Assembly (NCBI RefSeq): GCF_009730915.1
Contig: NC_052482.1
Coordinates: 4,489,766-4,553,765 of the forward strand
Reading direction: 5' to 3'
Source: Dioscorea cayenensis subsp. rotundata
Taxonomy: Eukaryota; Streptophyta; Magnoliopsida; Dioscoreales; Dioscoreaceae
Length of the DNA: 64,000 bases
The translations under genes were made by a program, and so were the position numbers. Positions 32,857 through 44,586 of this stretch are shown in pieces; the first letter of the stretch is position 1; every line of letters starts with the position of its first letter. The notes under the pieces were generated by a model. It worked only from the letters and a program-made list of their open reading frames with translations. It made no database searches and was not told where the DNA came from.

Positions 32857-34548
32857 TGGTTGTTCGCCCGCAAGTGTATGGGGTCGCCAAGTAATACCTT
32901 GTGCAAAAGCCTAAGGATCATATTCCACGGGGCTCAGGAGCTCCTATTACTCCTCCATCACTTACTTTCTAACCTTACAACTTAAACATGGTATTTCACT
33001 CTAATACATGCAATAATACAAATAAATCACAAGCATAACAATTCCAAGGCAAGCAATAAATTACAAGAGCAATGATGATGATAAATTGGCCTAGGGATGA
33101 GGATCCCCATGAGGGGTCATCATGGTATATGGATGCATGATAATAGTGAAGCAAGCGTGATTTAAACCGAAGGATTTCAAGAATAGTTCAACCCCAATTT
33201 CTCGGTGATTAAACCCTAATCCCATACGAATGTCAATAAGGATTTCTCCTTAATTACATTCCTATAATCGCATTAAGTGTAAGGAAATTCTGCAATAAGG
33301 ACATACTTGCTCTAAGTGTATCCTTAAGAATCGGAGGGGTTACCGACACCCAATCTCTCGGCATATCGATACAGGAATACCCCTTCTAGCTCATTAAAGA
33401 TCTAGTACATGCGAGTAGGTCACATCTACACATACAACTCAATAAAGAACTAAGGATCTCTCCATTTTATAGTTCTAGATATGAAGAACAATGAGCCAAG
33501 ATATAAATCAAACAAAATACATTCCAAATGAAGGTTTAGCATCCAAAATACATAATGAAAACACCCAAGGTTCACCTACATCCGGTGGCCTTGGGGGTCT
33601 AGTGTGCCATCATACAAACAAGTATAACAAACTCAACAACAATAAGAAATAGATGCATAAATGGCACTCCCTAGTCTGAATGATGATGAAGAAGATAAAT
33701 GCCAGCCGAATGACGCTTCCTCTAGCCCAAAGAATGCCGAATGCTCCTCCTCCTTTGATGATGAAGCTCTCCCCTTGAAGTTCAAGCTCTTGATCCCTTC
33801 CAAGCTTCAAGCCAAGCTCTACCAAGATGATTTCTTCGTTTCTCCTCTTCTTTTTCCCCAAAGTGTCGGTTGCCCCAAAAGTCCAAAAAAATCCCCACAA
33901 GAATGGCCTCCAAATGCCCTCATATACCCCTGGTATACTCACCCTCCAAAGCAGCGCGTATGCCTCTAAAAATAGACTCAACAATCCCCCCAAAATGGCC
34001 TTCATACTGGCGGTATACTGGCTTAATGAGGACCTCTATACTAGTGGTATACTGGCTAAATGAGGACCTCATTTAGGCCATATGGGGTAGGCAAAAGTGC
34101 ACTCTAGCACTCATAATAGTATCCATACTAGCTCAATGAGCACCTCATTGAGCCAGTATGCCTTCAAGCACACTATCCTCTTCTCTGGCTAAGCAATCAT
34201 CCAGCAGGGCAGCATTGAGCCAGTGTGCCATGGTTCAATTTCTGACTTGAAAACTCTCCAGGTGCTAAAGTGACAGCTAAAGTGGTCTTGCTACAGTGCC
34301 AATGCTGCAGTCCACTGCTACAGTGCTCCATCTATAATACTTTGCTGCAGTGAATACTCTGGAGTACCGCGACATGGTTTTCTTCTCTTTTTCGCCCAAG
34401 TTGTATCTTCGTGCTCTCCGTGGCATTTCTGTGCCTTGCAAAGCAAATAACACACGATTAAGCTTAAAACGGGCATCAATTCTTATAAAAATACATGCTA
34501 GAGGTATAGAATAAATATACTAGAATACGTACATTTAGACACTTATCA
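32857..34548 (-). repeat. R2 5' LTR (1692 bp)
   Basis: Minus strand TGATAAGTGTCTAAATG...CAACCA. Pairs with 13411-15107. Contains the same palindromes (about 34005-34165) and GCTACAGTG-type words (about 34260-34360). Confidence 0.9.
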
Positions 34549-34553
34549 ACCAA

Positions 34554-34800
34554 ACAAAGCCCTACTGAGCACACCCAAAGTAGGGGACAAAACCAAAGAA
34601 AGGTTCTTGATATCACAAACAAAGTAGGCCAAGTAAAACCAGGGAACCCTTATTCAAGTAGTACAATTAAATCTTAACTAAGTGAAGTAATTAAATAAGT
34701 CACAATATACATAAATTAAACCAAAAATTAGATCCGCCAAAACAATTTCTAAAACTAAATAGCTGAAAAAAAATCTAACTTGAAAATAATAGTACAAATA
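34554..34800. other. Short intergenic segment between R2 and the next LTR
   Basis: AT-rich, no gene. A stretch near 34660-34720 (ACAATTAAATCTTAAC) resembles 38230-38300, suggesting an old dispersed repeat. Confidence 0.4.
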
Positions 34801-35379
34801 ATCGGTGATAAAGGCATAAATGTATGTATTTTATACATATAACTTCTATACTATTCATGTACTCTTTGATAAATCAATCTTTTTTTATGGTTTAATTGGT
34901 TTCATTCGTGTTACAGGCCTCAAAGAAGCCTAGGTGATCTCTACGATGCAATTGGTTTAATTGAGAAACAATGTAACAAGTATAGTAACACTAAGTATTG
35001 GAGAAATGACAAAGTCTCAGGTTTTCTTGATGGCCAACCTGATGACCATGAAGATACCCGTAAGCTAGCTGGAGAATTCTGCAATCACTATAGCAGTTAC
35101 TATAGCACTTTACTGAAATTTCAGCAGAAATCCTGAGGCTTTCACGGGCATCCTTAAGCCCATGAAACAAAGTGTGAAGCCAGTTGATAAGTGTTTAAAT
35201 GTAGGTGTTTACATATATATCGTATTCACTTTGCATGTATTTTGTGAGGTTTGATGCCCGTTTTGTGCTTAATCGTCTACTATTTGCTCTGTAGGGCATA
35301 AGGAAGCCATGGAGAACAAGAAGATATCATTTCGGCGATAAGAAAAGAAAACAGGAATTTCATAGCATCCCCCATACTA

Positions 35380-35540
35380 CCCAGTATAGGGGTTGTATGC
35401 ACTGTAGCAGCGGAATGATTTGGAGTTGACTGCCCATATTTCCATACTACCCAGTATACGGGGTTGTATGGACCCCGTATGAAATGAGAATCTAGGGTTT
35501 TTGAGTGCTATCCAATCCCCATACGACCCCTATATGGCCT
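35380..35540. repeat. Palindromic words in the R3 LTR
   Basis: Two copies of CATACTACCCAGTATA plus CCCCATACGACCCC and GGGGTTGTATG form overlapping inverted repeats just upstream of the TATA box. Confidence 0.7.
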
Positions 35541-35552
35541 GTATGTTGTGGG

Positions 35553-35562
35553 GGGTATAAAT
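35553..35562 (+). promoter_or_regulatory. TATA box of the R3 LTR
   Basis: GTATAAATAC, immediately after the palindromes and before transcribed-looking R/U5 sequence. Confidence 0.55.
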
Positions 35563-37698
35563 ACTGGCTTTTAGGGCAGAATAAGGGGCTTTTTGTTGGG
35601 CTTATTTTGGGAGACCACTTGAGAGGCTTTGGGGGACCTTGGGAAGGAGAAGAAGGGCAAGGAAGCTAGGAGATCATTCAAGGCCAAGGTCCAAGACTCT
35701 CAACGCAAGAAGGCAACATCATTCAAGGGGAGATGAACAATGATTTGAAGGAAGGAGACCCGTGGCTAGAGGAAACATCATTCGGCATTCCTTTGGTAGG
35801 GGAAGCGTCATTCGGCATATATTCTACCTCCTCCTCCACCATTTCATCTAGGGAGTGTCACTTATGCTTTTCTTTTGTGTTTCACTTGAATTATTGCTTG
35901 TTGTGGGATGATGACACACTAGACCCCCAAGGCCACTGGGTGTTGGTGAACCTTGGGGGGTTTTATCATGTATTTTGGATGATTATTTATTAATTCCATG
36001 CTTGGGTAATTTTGAGATTTAATCCATTGTTTTCATGCTAAGTGCTACACTAAGAAGAAATCCGTAGCTCTTTTATGAGTGATGCATATAGATGTGACTT
36101 GCTCGCATATATTAGATCATGAATGGATTAGAAAGGGATACTTGTATCATCACACCGAGATATCGGGTGTTTGGTAGCCATCCATGTAGGTTTAAGCCGA
36201 AGAAGAGTAGGCTTACTCCTAAGTGAGATTTCCTCGTACTTAATGCAATCGTAGGAATGTGGATTTGGAAGAAATTCCTATCTATGTTCGTATGAGATTA
36301 GAACTCAATCGCCGAGAAATTGGGGTTGTTCTAATCTTGGAAACTCATGGTCCATTTTACCCTTGCATCTTTTATTCATCATCCATGTTTCGTGATAACC
36401 CCTCAAGGGATCCGCATCTATAGGCCTTTGCATTACATTGAGTTTCTTGCTTGCTTATTGCTTGTTCTCTCTAATTTATTGATAATTTTGTTTTAGTTAT
36501 AATTGCATCTAGTAGAGTAAATTCCCTCACTTGAGATCTTAGGTTAGATAATAGCTCGAGAAGGAGTAATAGGATATCCTTAGCCCCGTGGAATATGATC
36601 CTCGTGTCTTCACACGAGGTATTACTTGGCGATCCCGTACACTTGCAGGGAAGTAATCACCAGTATGAGAGGAGTTTAAAAGTAACTTTAAGGGCATTTG
36701 TTCAGGATTTTTTTCCCCTTTCTTGAGCTTTCCACTCTCCGAACATGGATCCAAGGTGAAGAACGACGTTTGAGGGTATTTCTGAGGAGAAAATTGATAG
36801 AAGAAGCACATTCCAGCAAGATCTACCCTTGATCCCATTTGCAGAGGTGCGGAGACGATGAAGGAAGCCGCCCTCGATGCGGCATTTGTGGAAGCTTTCA
36901 AGGGAGTTTTATTATGCTTGTTTTAGTTGTCCCGATTGTATTGAACCTTGTATTTTCTTGTATGGACAGCTAAAACCCAAGGTTATTGAATGCCGGTGAA
37001 CTTTGGGGTGAACTTGCTTGTTTGGATGTTTTGATTACTTTAATGCATTTGATTGGTTTGTGGTTTAAGCCTTATATTTTTTTATTGTGTCAAATTACAT
37101 GAGAACTCTGTGTTTTCTTTCTAGGTTGTACTTGGATGTATGACTATCACCCTTGTACTAGACTCACTTGGTTTAAAAGGGATTCGTGTATGAATACGAC
37201 ATGACCATCGGGTATTTCATACCCCTCAAATCATTACGGATGAACCTAGGTATTGGGTTTGACCCTAATTAGAGACTTCCTTAAGCGTAATGCAATCATC
37301 AGAGGAGTTGGTCAGAAGAGATTCTAAAACAATACTTGTATAAGATTAGGGATTAATCACTATGACCATTTGGGTTAACCTACTTTAGTTTGTCTCTTGG
37401 ACCAAAACCATCATTGGTTTGTGATCTTAACATCCTTCTAGCTTTAGTAGCCTCGAGGGGATCCGCATCCATGACCATCCTCTTCCATAGAAATCCCTTT
37501 CTTTCACCATGCCATGTAGACACCTCCTTTTAGTCCTTTTTACCCTATTTAGTAATTTAGAGCACTCACTAGAATTTGTAGGCTAGACGGGTAAAGAGAA
37601 AGGAAGGGTAGCTCCTTAGCCCCGTGGAATACGACCCTTGTGTCACTCACATGTATTACTTGATGACTCCATGCACTTGTAAGAGTTACATCAATCGG

Positions 37699-39500
37699 CA
37701 TTATTTAAAAAAAAAGTTAAACTAGAAATTGGGGGAATTGACATACTAGTTGAGGAAGAAGAAGAAGAAGAAGAAGAAAACTATGGCCATGACAATAAAG
37801 ACCCCAACCAATGATTAAATTAATAAATGAAGTAAACCCTAGTAGGCATTCATGATGTGAGTTATTGTATCAACAACTAAAATGGAAAATTATATAAGGT
37901 GCACCATTGATAGAGACATAAGACATGAAATCAATACACCAAAAGAAAACAAAACTATAAATAAAAAGGACAAAAAAACCTAAAATAAATATTCAATGAA
38001 GATGATCCTCTACAAAAGAAAATATATGATAGTAAAGAATCTCACTCAAAAATAAAAATGAGTGAATAACAGAAATAAGAAACCATGTCAAATAGAATAT
38101 CAGGGGAAAATAGTACACCTCTTCAAGTGCATGAGATAAATCCTGGCAAGCATGATATGAGGTATACAATAGAGAGAATTATAAAAAAAAAACTAAGTAA
38201 AATCATTGAAAAATAGCACCCTTGGTCAAGACTACAATTAAATCTTAACAAGTATGAAATGAGCACCTGAATCACCATACAGATAGAAAAAGTTAAATAA
38301 GGCACAATTGTCAAGTACAAAAAATTAGTGCACCACAAGAAAAAACAAATTAATTAAGATTAAAATAATAATAATAATAATAATAAAATGGCTAAACAAA
38401 TAGGAAGAAGAAGAGAACCAAAGTGAAATTAGTGCAGCAGCTGTAAAACCCCAAAGGAAAATACTAGAAAACAAAGTTAAATATGCAATTAAACTGATCT
38501 ATGAATTGAATCCTAAGAAGCATAGTGTGAAGTTCTTGATCAATAAAATTATATGAAAGAAACCCAGTAGATAATTAGCAGGAACAAAACATAATAAGAA
38601 TGAAAGTAAACATGCCATTAAAATGATCCATTGCTAATAATATTACTACTAAATAGAAGACAATCCAAGCGTACATGCCATTAAAAGCATATGGAAGAAT
38701 TGAATTGAAAAGGGCAACTATAACCATGATATGAAGATCCCAAACAAGAATCACAAGAAAACAAATTGGAACTAAACCCTTATAAGCATGGTATGAAGGC
38801 TTTTATCAATGTCTGTAGAGAAAAAAAATTAAAAAGCCAGCATTCATGTACATAACAAGGGAAAATCAAAATAGAAAAAATAACAATTCAGTCGAAAACC
38901 AAATTAAACAGGTTAGAGAGTTAATATATTAAAAATAATAAAACCCGATGACAACAGTAGACAAAATTTATAAACCAAATCATTTAGAAATTAGAAAGCA
39001 AGGTAAATGGTAGCAAAAAAAGGACAGTTGATTTAGGTAGGGGAAGGTGATCGACATTGTGAGGAAGGCCACCACCACGGAGCAAGAGAGGTAGATTTGC
39101 TGAGAAGAGAAGCCTAGAAGACTAGACAAGATGGGGCTTGGAGGCGTGATGGCTTGGGGTACATTTTGAAGAGAAAACACAAAATCGGAAATGGATGATC
39201 AAAAGTCACGCACATGATATCACTCTGCCAAAGTCCTACATTACTGAAATTCATCAAACTTCTGCTTCTGCCTTTTTTTCCCCTTGGAGTCAAATGATTG
39301 AAGTGGGGAGATCTCAGAATTGGTACATCCTCACTTCCGACCCCACTTCCGCAAACTAAACACCTTGAGTTGTCACATCAACCCCACTTCTGTCACTTTG
39401 GCCCCAATTTCAACATATCTTTAGAAAAGTTCATAATGAAGTGCATACAAAAAATAATGTGTTTTCAAGAATAATGAAACCCATGAATAGTAAGTTTTAT
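37699..39500. other. Intergenic region, no gene seen
   Basis: A/T-rich, with (GAA)n at 37753-37780 and (AAT)n near 38366-38388. Loosely repeated words such as AGGCATTCATGATGTGA and AGCATGGTATGAAGG hint at a degenerate repeat. Short frames only. Confidence 0.45.
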
Positions 39501-39507
39501 TATCTAA

Positions 39508-39850
39508 GGTAGTGTTTGTTTGGAGGAATTTGGAGTTACATGTAACTTGAGTTACTTGATTTTTAAAAATCCATTGTTTGTTTCACAAGATTCTAAAAAC
39601 CCATATAACTCAGATTACATCCAATGAGAGATTTGGTTTTACGCCCAAATTGGGCATAAGTCGAAATCCCGGGAGTTAAAAATCCTTATGTGATGCATAT
39701 ATATGTGTGTATATATACATATACATATACATATTAATGTATATGTATATATCATTTTTGACCTGTATTTTAAAAATCAACTATTTTCAGTTACATTGTA
39801 ATTGGAAATCCACTGTATTTAGAAGTACATCCAACCAAATGTCACACAAG
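39508..39850. mobile_element. MITE-like element
   Basis: Left end AGTGTTTGTTTGGAGG and right end CATCCAACCAAATGTCAC are imperfect inverted repeats of the GTTTGG type. The core CCCAAATTGGGCATAAG resembles the core of the larger element at 50920-51832. It contains (TATACA)n-type sequence near 39700-39750. Probably PIF/Harbinger or hAT type; the exact ends are uncertain. Confidence 0.5.
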
Positions 39851-42432
39851 TTGAGCTTTTACCACAGATCAAAGTTGCTACTAAAACTCCTAAAATCTAT
39901 ATATATATATATATAATAGAATAATTTTAAATTTATATTAGGATTATTTTAATTTAATTAATACATCCTTCTTTTAAAATAACTTCAATTATTATTAAAT
40001 TTTTAAAAAAGTGACACTTAAATTTTAAAAAAATGAAAAATAATTTGTAACAGTAAAAGTACATCTTCTTGTAAACAAATATGAATTGTGCTTCCATTAA
40101 ATCCAATTAATTTCCCTATGCTTAACTTTGCCCTAATGCACTAACTTGGGTTAATTTATACTTCCTTCCTTTCATATTAACAGTCACATTTCAAAGATTT
40201 ATTGCCAAATTTTTTTTAATTATTATTATTTTAAATTTTATTCTTCTTGTTTAAAGCAATGTCTATTTATTAATAAAAATAAATAACTTTAATAAAAATA
40301 AATATATCTTATCATAAGTTTTTTATTAAATTTTAAAAGTTTTAATGATAATTTTAATATTTGTGTAAAGTTTAAATATAACAATTGATATAAAACAAGA
40401 GGCCGATGTGGGTCAATTTTTTCTACTGTTTTAAAAAAAAAAAATAAAATCCTCTTTGGAAGATATAGCTGTAGATATTATATTAGTAGTGTAAAGAAGA
40501 AATCATGGTTTCTTGTTAAATAGAGCCATACATAATTGGTTTGAATAAAGATTGAACGGGTCCAAAAAATTAAAATAGAAGGTTTTCTCATATTCTATTT
40601 ATAATATTAATTTTATACATTATGAAAAAGTTAATAAAAAAAAGTTGAAAGGCCATTTGCACATATTAAAACCCAAGCTAAATATTATAAGCTAGTTTAT
40701 AGGTGGCAAGTTATAAATAAAATCAAAGCAAAAGACTACTTCGGTATTTTACAAATTAAAGTGAATAAGTGGTAATTAATTTTGCTTAGTGGCAAAAAGG
40801 AATAAAAATAAAAACCTCCTAAAGTATGCATCAATAATATATAATATATATATATATATATTATAAAGTGCACAAATTAAAATAACAGTATGCACCGATA
40901 TAGAGTTAATACTTTAACATATCTGTGCATTCACCGTATGTGAGGTAACATATTATATATATATATATATATATATATTTACAAAGTGGATAAACCATAT
41001 TAGGAGTTTGTACACGTGTGGAACATTAATAACTCAATATATTTATGTCCTTACCCTACATGAACTAAGGTTCGAACCCGTCTCTTTAGTAAAGAGATGA
41101 ACACTATACAGATGACTTGATGCCAATAAACCAAAAATTCATTAGCATATATTATATATATATATATATATAGCTTACCAAGTATTATTAAAACAATTTG
41201 AGCCATTTGTTATATTGTATCTTCAGGAAACTTTCATTAATAATTCTCCACGTCTAATTTTTGCGACTAACTCTCGTGATATTGGTTTTCATGATATTAA
41301 ATGCACGAGAGTAACGTTCTAAAACTTTTCATTACAGAAAAATCAACTATAATAACTCCCCTAAAGACTTTTCATTGTCCATATATTAATTAACTCTGTT
41401 GATTATTGATTTTTGAGTTTAAGCTAGTAAATTTGCAGTTAATTAACATGACACCTACTTGAAATTTAATTACTTTCCACAAGTAGACGATGCTAGCTCA
41501 AATTAGAGTTTTGACACTTCTAACAATCCTGATATTACTTTTCATTGATATTAAAATGCACTAAACTAACTTCCTACCACTTTTCATGACTTTAAAATCA
41601 ACAACAATTTCTCCCTAAAAGACTTTTCACAATCCAAATATTTATTAACTCTCTTGACCGTTGATTCTTGAGTTCAGTGTAGTTTATTTGCATTTAATTA
41701 ACCAGTTACCTACTTAAGAACACAATTTTTGTATTTGAAGATAATTTATCTTTAAGATAGTTTTTATTTTTCAGTTAATACTCCCTTTGTTTCTTTTTAT
41801 TTGTCATAAATCCATGTTTATTTTTATTTGTCATTTTCAAACATCAAGAAGTATATATCATTTTTTTTTTTAAATTACTTTTAACATTTTATTCAACTCT
41901 TTTGTTGGAATTAAATATGAGAGAGAAATGTAAAGATATAATTTAAGAGTAATTTAAAAAAAATAATTTTTTATAAAATTTTATAAAATAACTAATTTTT
42001 TTAACACGTGAGATTCGATTAACCATAATAGATAAAAAAGAATGGGGGGCGTAATTTTAAGCGCATGCATTGAAGAGGAGGGAGGTACAATTTCAAGACT
42101 TTTCTTTTTCTTTTCCATTATTTTGACTTTTCATCTTCTTTGGGAATTAGGTAGAACCTGAATTTTCTGTACCTTAATAAATTCATCTTCTTCTAGACTC
42201 CTTGAAATCAAGGGAAATAACAACATCATAGCTTCACCAAATATGATTTATCAAAATAATCATCAATTTGTTTCAGAAGATAATTCTCAGATTAATAAAA
42301 TTCATACGTCATCTTCATGAATCTATTTAAGTTCTTCCAATATTCTTCAAATTTAATCTCCATTTAAGCCGAAATGAACTTTGTTTAAGAACTCAATGCT
42401 CACAAACTCAAGAAACAAGATTAACCAAAAAA
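39850..42432. other. AT-rich intergenic DNA
   Basis: Several (TA)n tracts (39896-39915, 40843-40862, 40950-40980, 41152-41172). A diverged direct repeat of about 190 bp, copies near 41275-41465 and 41528-41715, shares ATGCAC, TCCCTAAAGACTTTTCA and TTGATT-TTGAGTT words. No gene seen. Confidence 0.5.
40900..41145 (-). repeat. Possible tRNA-derived SINE
   Basis: The minus strand contains GGGTTCGAACC (41069-41079), an exact pol III B-box-like word, about 45 nt downstream of an A-box-like TTGGCATCAAGTC. It is followed by AT-rich sequence ending near (TA)n. No target duplication was found. Confidence 0.3.
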
Positions 42433-42437
42433 TTAAT

Positions 42438-42794
42438 TGTTGAGAGGAGAGAGAATATATGGAACTTTTTCTATTATTAATTACTTGAAATAATTTTTTT
42501 TATTTTACAAACCACTCTCACACTCTCACACTTTCTCTCACTATGCACTACTTCTCTCTCTTGATACCTATGCTCACTCTCTCTTGATTAGCTCTCATTC
42601 AAGTTGCTTTAGCTTGCTTCCTGGCTTCTACTCTTCACAAATTTATAAGAGCTAATGTCGGTTGGAGGAAACTTCAAGTATGGCGGTGCTGATTTTTCCA
42701 GAAGCTAAAGGCGGTGCTGATTTTTTCAGAAGCTAAGTTGATGATGATAATTCAAGCTTCTTCTAGAAGCTTCAAATGGTGACATACTTTATCA
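42438..42794 (-). repeat. Copia 3' LTR (357 bp)
   Basis: TGTTGAGAGG...CTTTATCA on the plus strand. Adjoined at 42795 by CTCCCCCTCA, the polypurine tract in complement. Confidence 0.95.
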
Positions 42795-42806
42795 CTCCCC
42801 CTCAGC
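42795..42806 (-). promoter_or_regulatory. Copia polypurine tract
   Basis: The minus strand reads GCTGAGGGGGAG immediately before the 3' LTR. Confidence 0.85.
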
Positions 42807-42809
42807 ACC

Positions 42810-43650
42810 GACTTTTCCTGAATTGATGCTTTGCTGAGAATTCCTAAATGTGCACGTAAATCTTCAAACTTCTTTGTGCTGAGTCCTTTAGTGAAGATAT
42901 CAGCAACTTGCTCTTCTGTGGGCGTTAGCTTTATGTGGACCTCACTTTGCAGCACTTTTTCTCTTAGAAAGTGGTAGTGTACCTCAATATGCTTTGTCCT
43001 TGCATGAAACATTGGATTTTACGCTAGGGCACACTGCCGACTGTTATCACGATGAAGTATGACCTGTTCATTTTGGTTGGTGAAGATCTCTTAGTAATTG
43101 CATCAACCATGTGCTTTCTTATGCCTGCCAGTACGCTCTCGTACTCGACCTTGATGGTGAGAGAGATACGGTGAGGGTCGCCTCTTCTCGCACCATGACA
43201 TCGCCTCCCCGATCCCAAGCGAAGATATAACCTCGTAGTCGATCGTCTCGTGTCACAATCTCCAGCAGTATCGCAGTCGCAATATCCGAGTTACATGGCA
43301 TCCTTCACCTTTTTCGGTATAGAATACCGTAATCTGTAGTTCCTTTTAAGTATCGCAGATCTCATGAACTCGCTTCCAAATGTGGCTTCTTTGGATTTTT
43401 GCATGTAACGACTTGCTACTCCGACTGCATATGCCAAGTCAGGTCGAGTAAGAGTTAAATAGATAAGACTACCTACCAGTTGTCGATACATCCTTGGATC
43501 TTCCAAGTCTTTCCCTTCTCCTGCACGAAGCTTGATGTTGGGCTCCATTGGTGTAGATAGTGGCTTGCACTCCAACATCCCATATGTTTCTAGCGGATCC
43601 TTTGCATACTTTTTGTTGATATAGGGAACATACCTTCCTTTGTCTTCTCA
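42810..43650 (-). pseudogene. Copia RNase H region, frameshifted
   Basis: Begins intact (LECKPLSTPMEPN, then YRQLVGSLIYLTLTRPDLAY, 43578-43430). Then the frame scatters between about 43400 and 43010, with fragments such as TRRSTT and VEYES detectable only by switching frames. It recovers as MFHARTKHIEVHYHFLRE then EEQVADIFTKGLS (43012-42850) to a normal C-terminus. RNase H removes the RNA template during reverse transcription, so this copy should be inactive. Confidence 0.85.
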
Positions 43651-44369
43651 ACTTCGAGCCCCAGAAAATGCTTCAATTCTCCAAGCTCCTTCATCTGGAA
43701 CCGGATTGAAAGATTTTCCTTTGTGCACTGGATTTCTTCAGTGAGATCTCCGGTTAAGATGAGGTCGTCAACATACACCAGTACTATAGCCATCTTGCCT
43801 CCTGTGTGCTTGACGAATAGGCTCGAATCTGATGCTGTTAACCTGTAGCCACTTTGTACAAGAAATTCTGCAATTTTCCCATACCATGCTCTTGGAGCCT
43901 GCTTTAAGCCATATAATGCTTTCTTGAGCTTGCATACATACTCTGGATGATCCTTGCTCTCAAATCCTTGTGGTTGATCCATGTAGATGTCTCTATCAAG
44001 CTCTCCATGTAGGAAGGCATTCTTCACATTCATCTGCCAAAGCTTCCATCCTTTGCTTGCAGCTAATGCCAATAGTACTCGCACCGTTGTTATCTTTGCT
44101 ACTGGACTGAATGTCTCATCATAATCTAGTCCATACTGTTGTAAAAATCCTCGTGCCACAAGTCGAGCTTTGTACCTTTCGATTGTTCCATCTGCTCGAG
44201 TTTTCACCTTATACACCCACTTGCACGAGATTGGTTTTACTTCTTCTGGCCTTGGCACCAACTCCCACGTCTGATTTTGCTTGAGAGCTGCTATCTCTTC
44301 CTCCATTGCTTTCTTCCATTTATCACTTTTTACTGCTTCTTGATAGGATGTTGGTTCTTCAACTTCCAT
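43590..44369 (-). CDS. Copia reverse transcriptase domain (open segment)
   Basis: An open frame of 259 codons. Motifs: [52 protein letters not shown] (the usual D-x-K-N-A-F-L-H-G motif with N for D), [16 protein letters not shown], and the catalytic [12 protein letters not shown]. This is RVT_2 of Ty1/copia. It is in a different frame from the integrase block upstream, with the link lost around 44400-44590. The Asp-to-Asn change in the QMNVKNAF motif alters a residue that is normally a catalytic aspartate. Confidence 0.92.
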   Translation of the reverse strand: MEVEEPTSYQEAVKSDKWKKAMEEEIAALKQNQTWELVPRPEEVKPISCKWVYKVKTRADGTIERYKARLVARGFLQQYGLDYDETFSPVAKITTVRVLLALAASKGWKLWQMNVKNAFLHGELDRDIYMDQPQGFESKDHPEYVCKLKKALYGLKQAPRAWYGKIAEFLVQSGYRLTASDSSLFVKHTGGKMAIVLVYVDDLILTGDLTEEIQCTKENLSIRFQMKELGELKHFLGLEVEKTKEGMFPISTKSMQRIR

Positions 44370-44586
44370 GATTAGTGCAGCATTTGCATACTTAGGATTG
44401 GGATGTCTTACCTGGATGATCTTCTTAAAGGTGGAGGCATTTTCTTACGTAGAGTCTTCTTGACTTCTCCATGAACTCCCGTCTTCCATGGGCTCTTGGT
44501 CTTTGATGATCTTGGACTTATGTCTTCTTGATTGTTGTTGGTATCTCTTGAGCTTGGTCTTGTAGCTTTGTTCTTCGACTATTGGC

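Larger units (their letters stand above)
13411..34548 (-). mobile_element. R2: Athila-like Ty3/gypsy element, non-autonomous, split by nested insertions
   Basis: LTRs at 13411-15107 (3') and 32857-34548 (5') are flanked by the target duplication ACCAA (13406-13410 and 34549-34553). The 5' end has a degenerate tRNA-Asp-type primer site and the 3' end a G-run. Without the nested insertion (18512-30703 plus one duplicated GTCTA) the element is about 8.9 kb. Coding content is a broken gag-protease gene only; no reverse transcriptase, RNase H or integrase motif is visible. The gag sequence, the tRNA-Asp primer site and the LTR terminus TGATAAG place it with Athila-type elements. LTR copies differ at many positions, so it is older than R1, consistent with being the host of the nest. 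Confidence 0.9.
35185..36659 (+). mobile_element. R3: solo LTR inside R4
   Basis: Begins TGATAAGTGTTTAAATG, ends AAGTAATCA, length 1475 bp, TSD CCAGT (35180-35184 and 36660-36664). The start is closely similar to R2's LTR. U3 has its own palindrome, CATACTACCCAGTATA with CCCCGTATG/CGGGGTTGTATG (35380-35540), and a GGTATAAATACTGG TATA box near 35553. Confidence 0.9.
34806..37693 (+). mobile_element. R4: solo LTR, split by solo LTR R3
   Basis: Begins TGATAAAGGCATAAATG and ends GTTACATCA with TSD ATCGG (34801-34805 and 37694-37698). About 1.4 kb after removing R3. The CCCCGTGGAATACGACCC word near its end matches the analogous site in R2 and R3 LTRs, and TATAGCA words occur near 35088-35110, so it is a related gypsy family. 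No internal region remains. Confidence 0.85.

Noticed and set aside
41069..41079. A tRNA gene suggested by the GGTTCGAACC word
   Set aside because: No cloverleaf, anticodon arm or acceptor stem can be drawn. At most it is a SINE B box.
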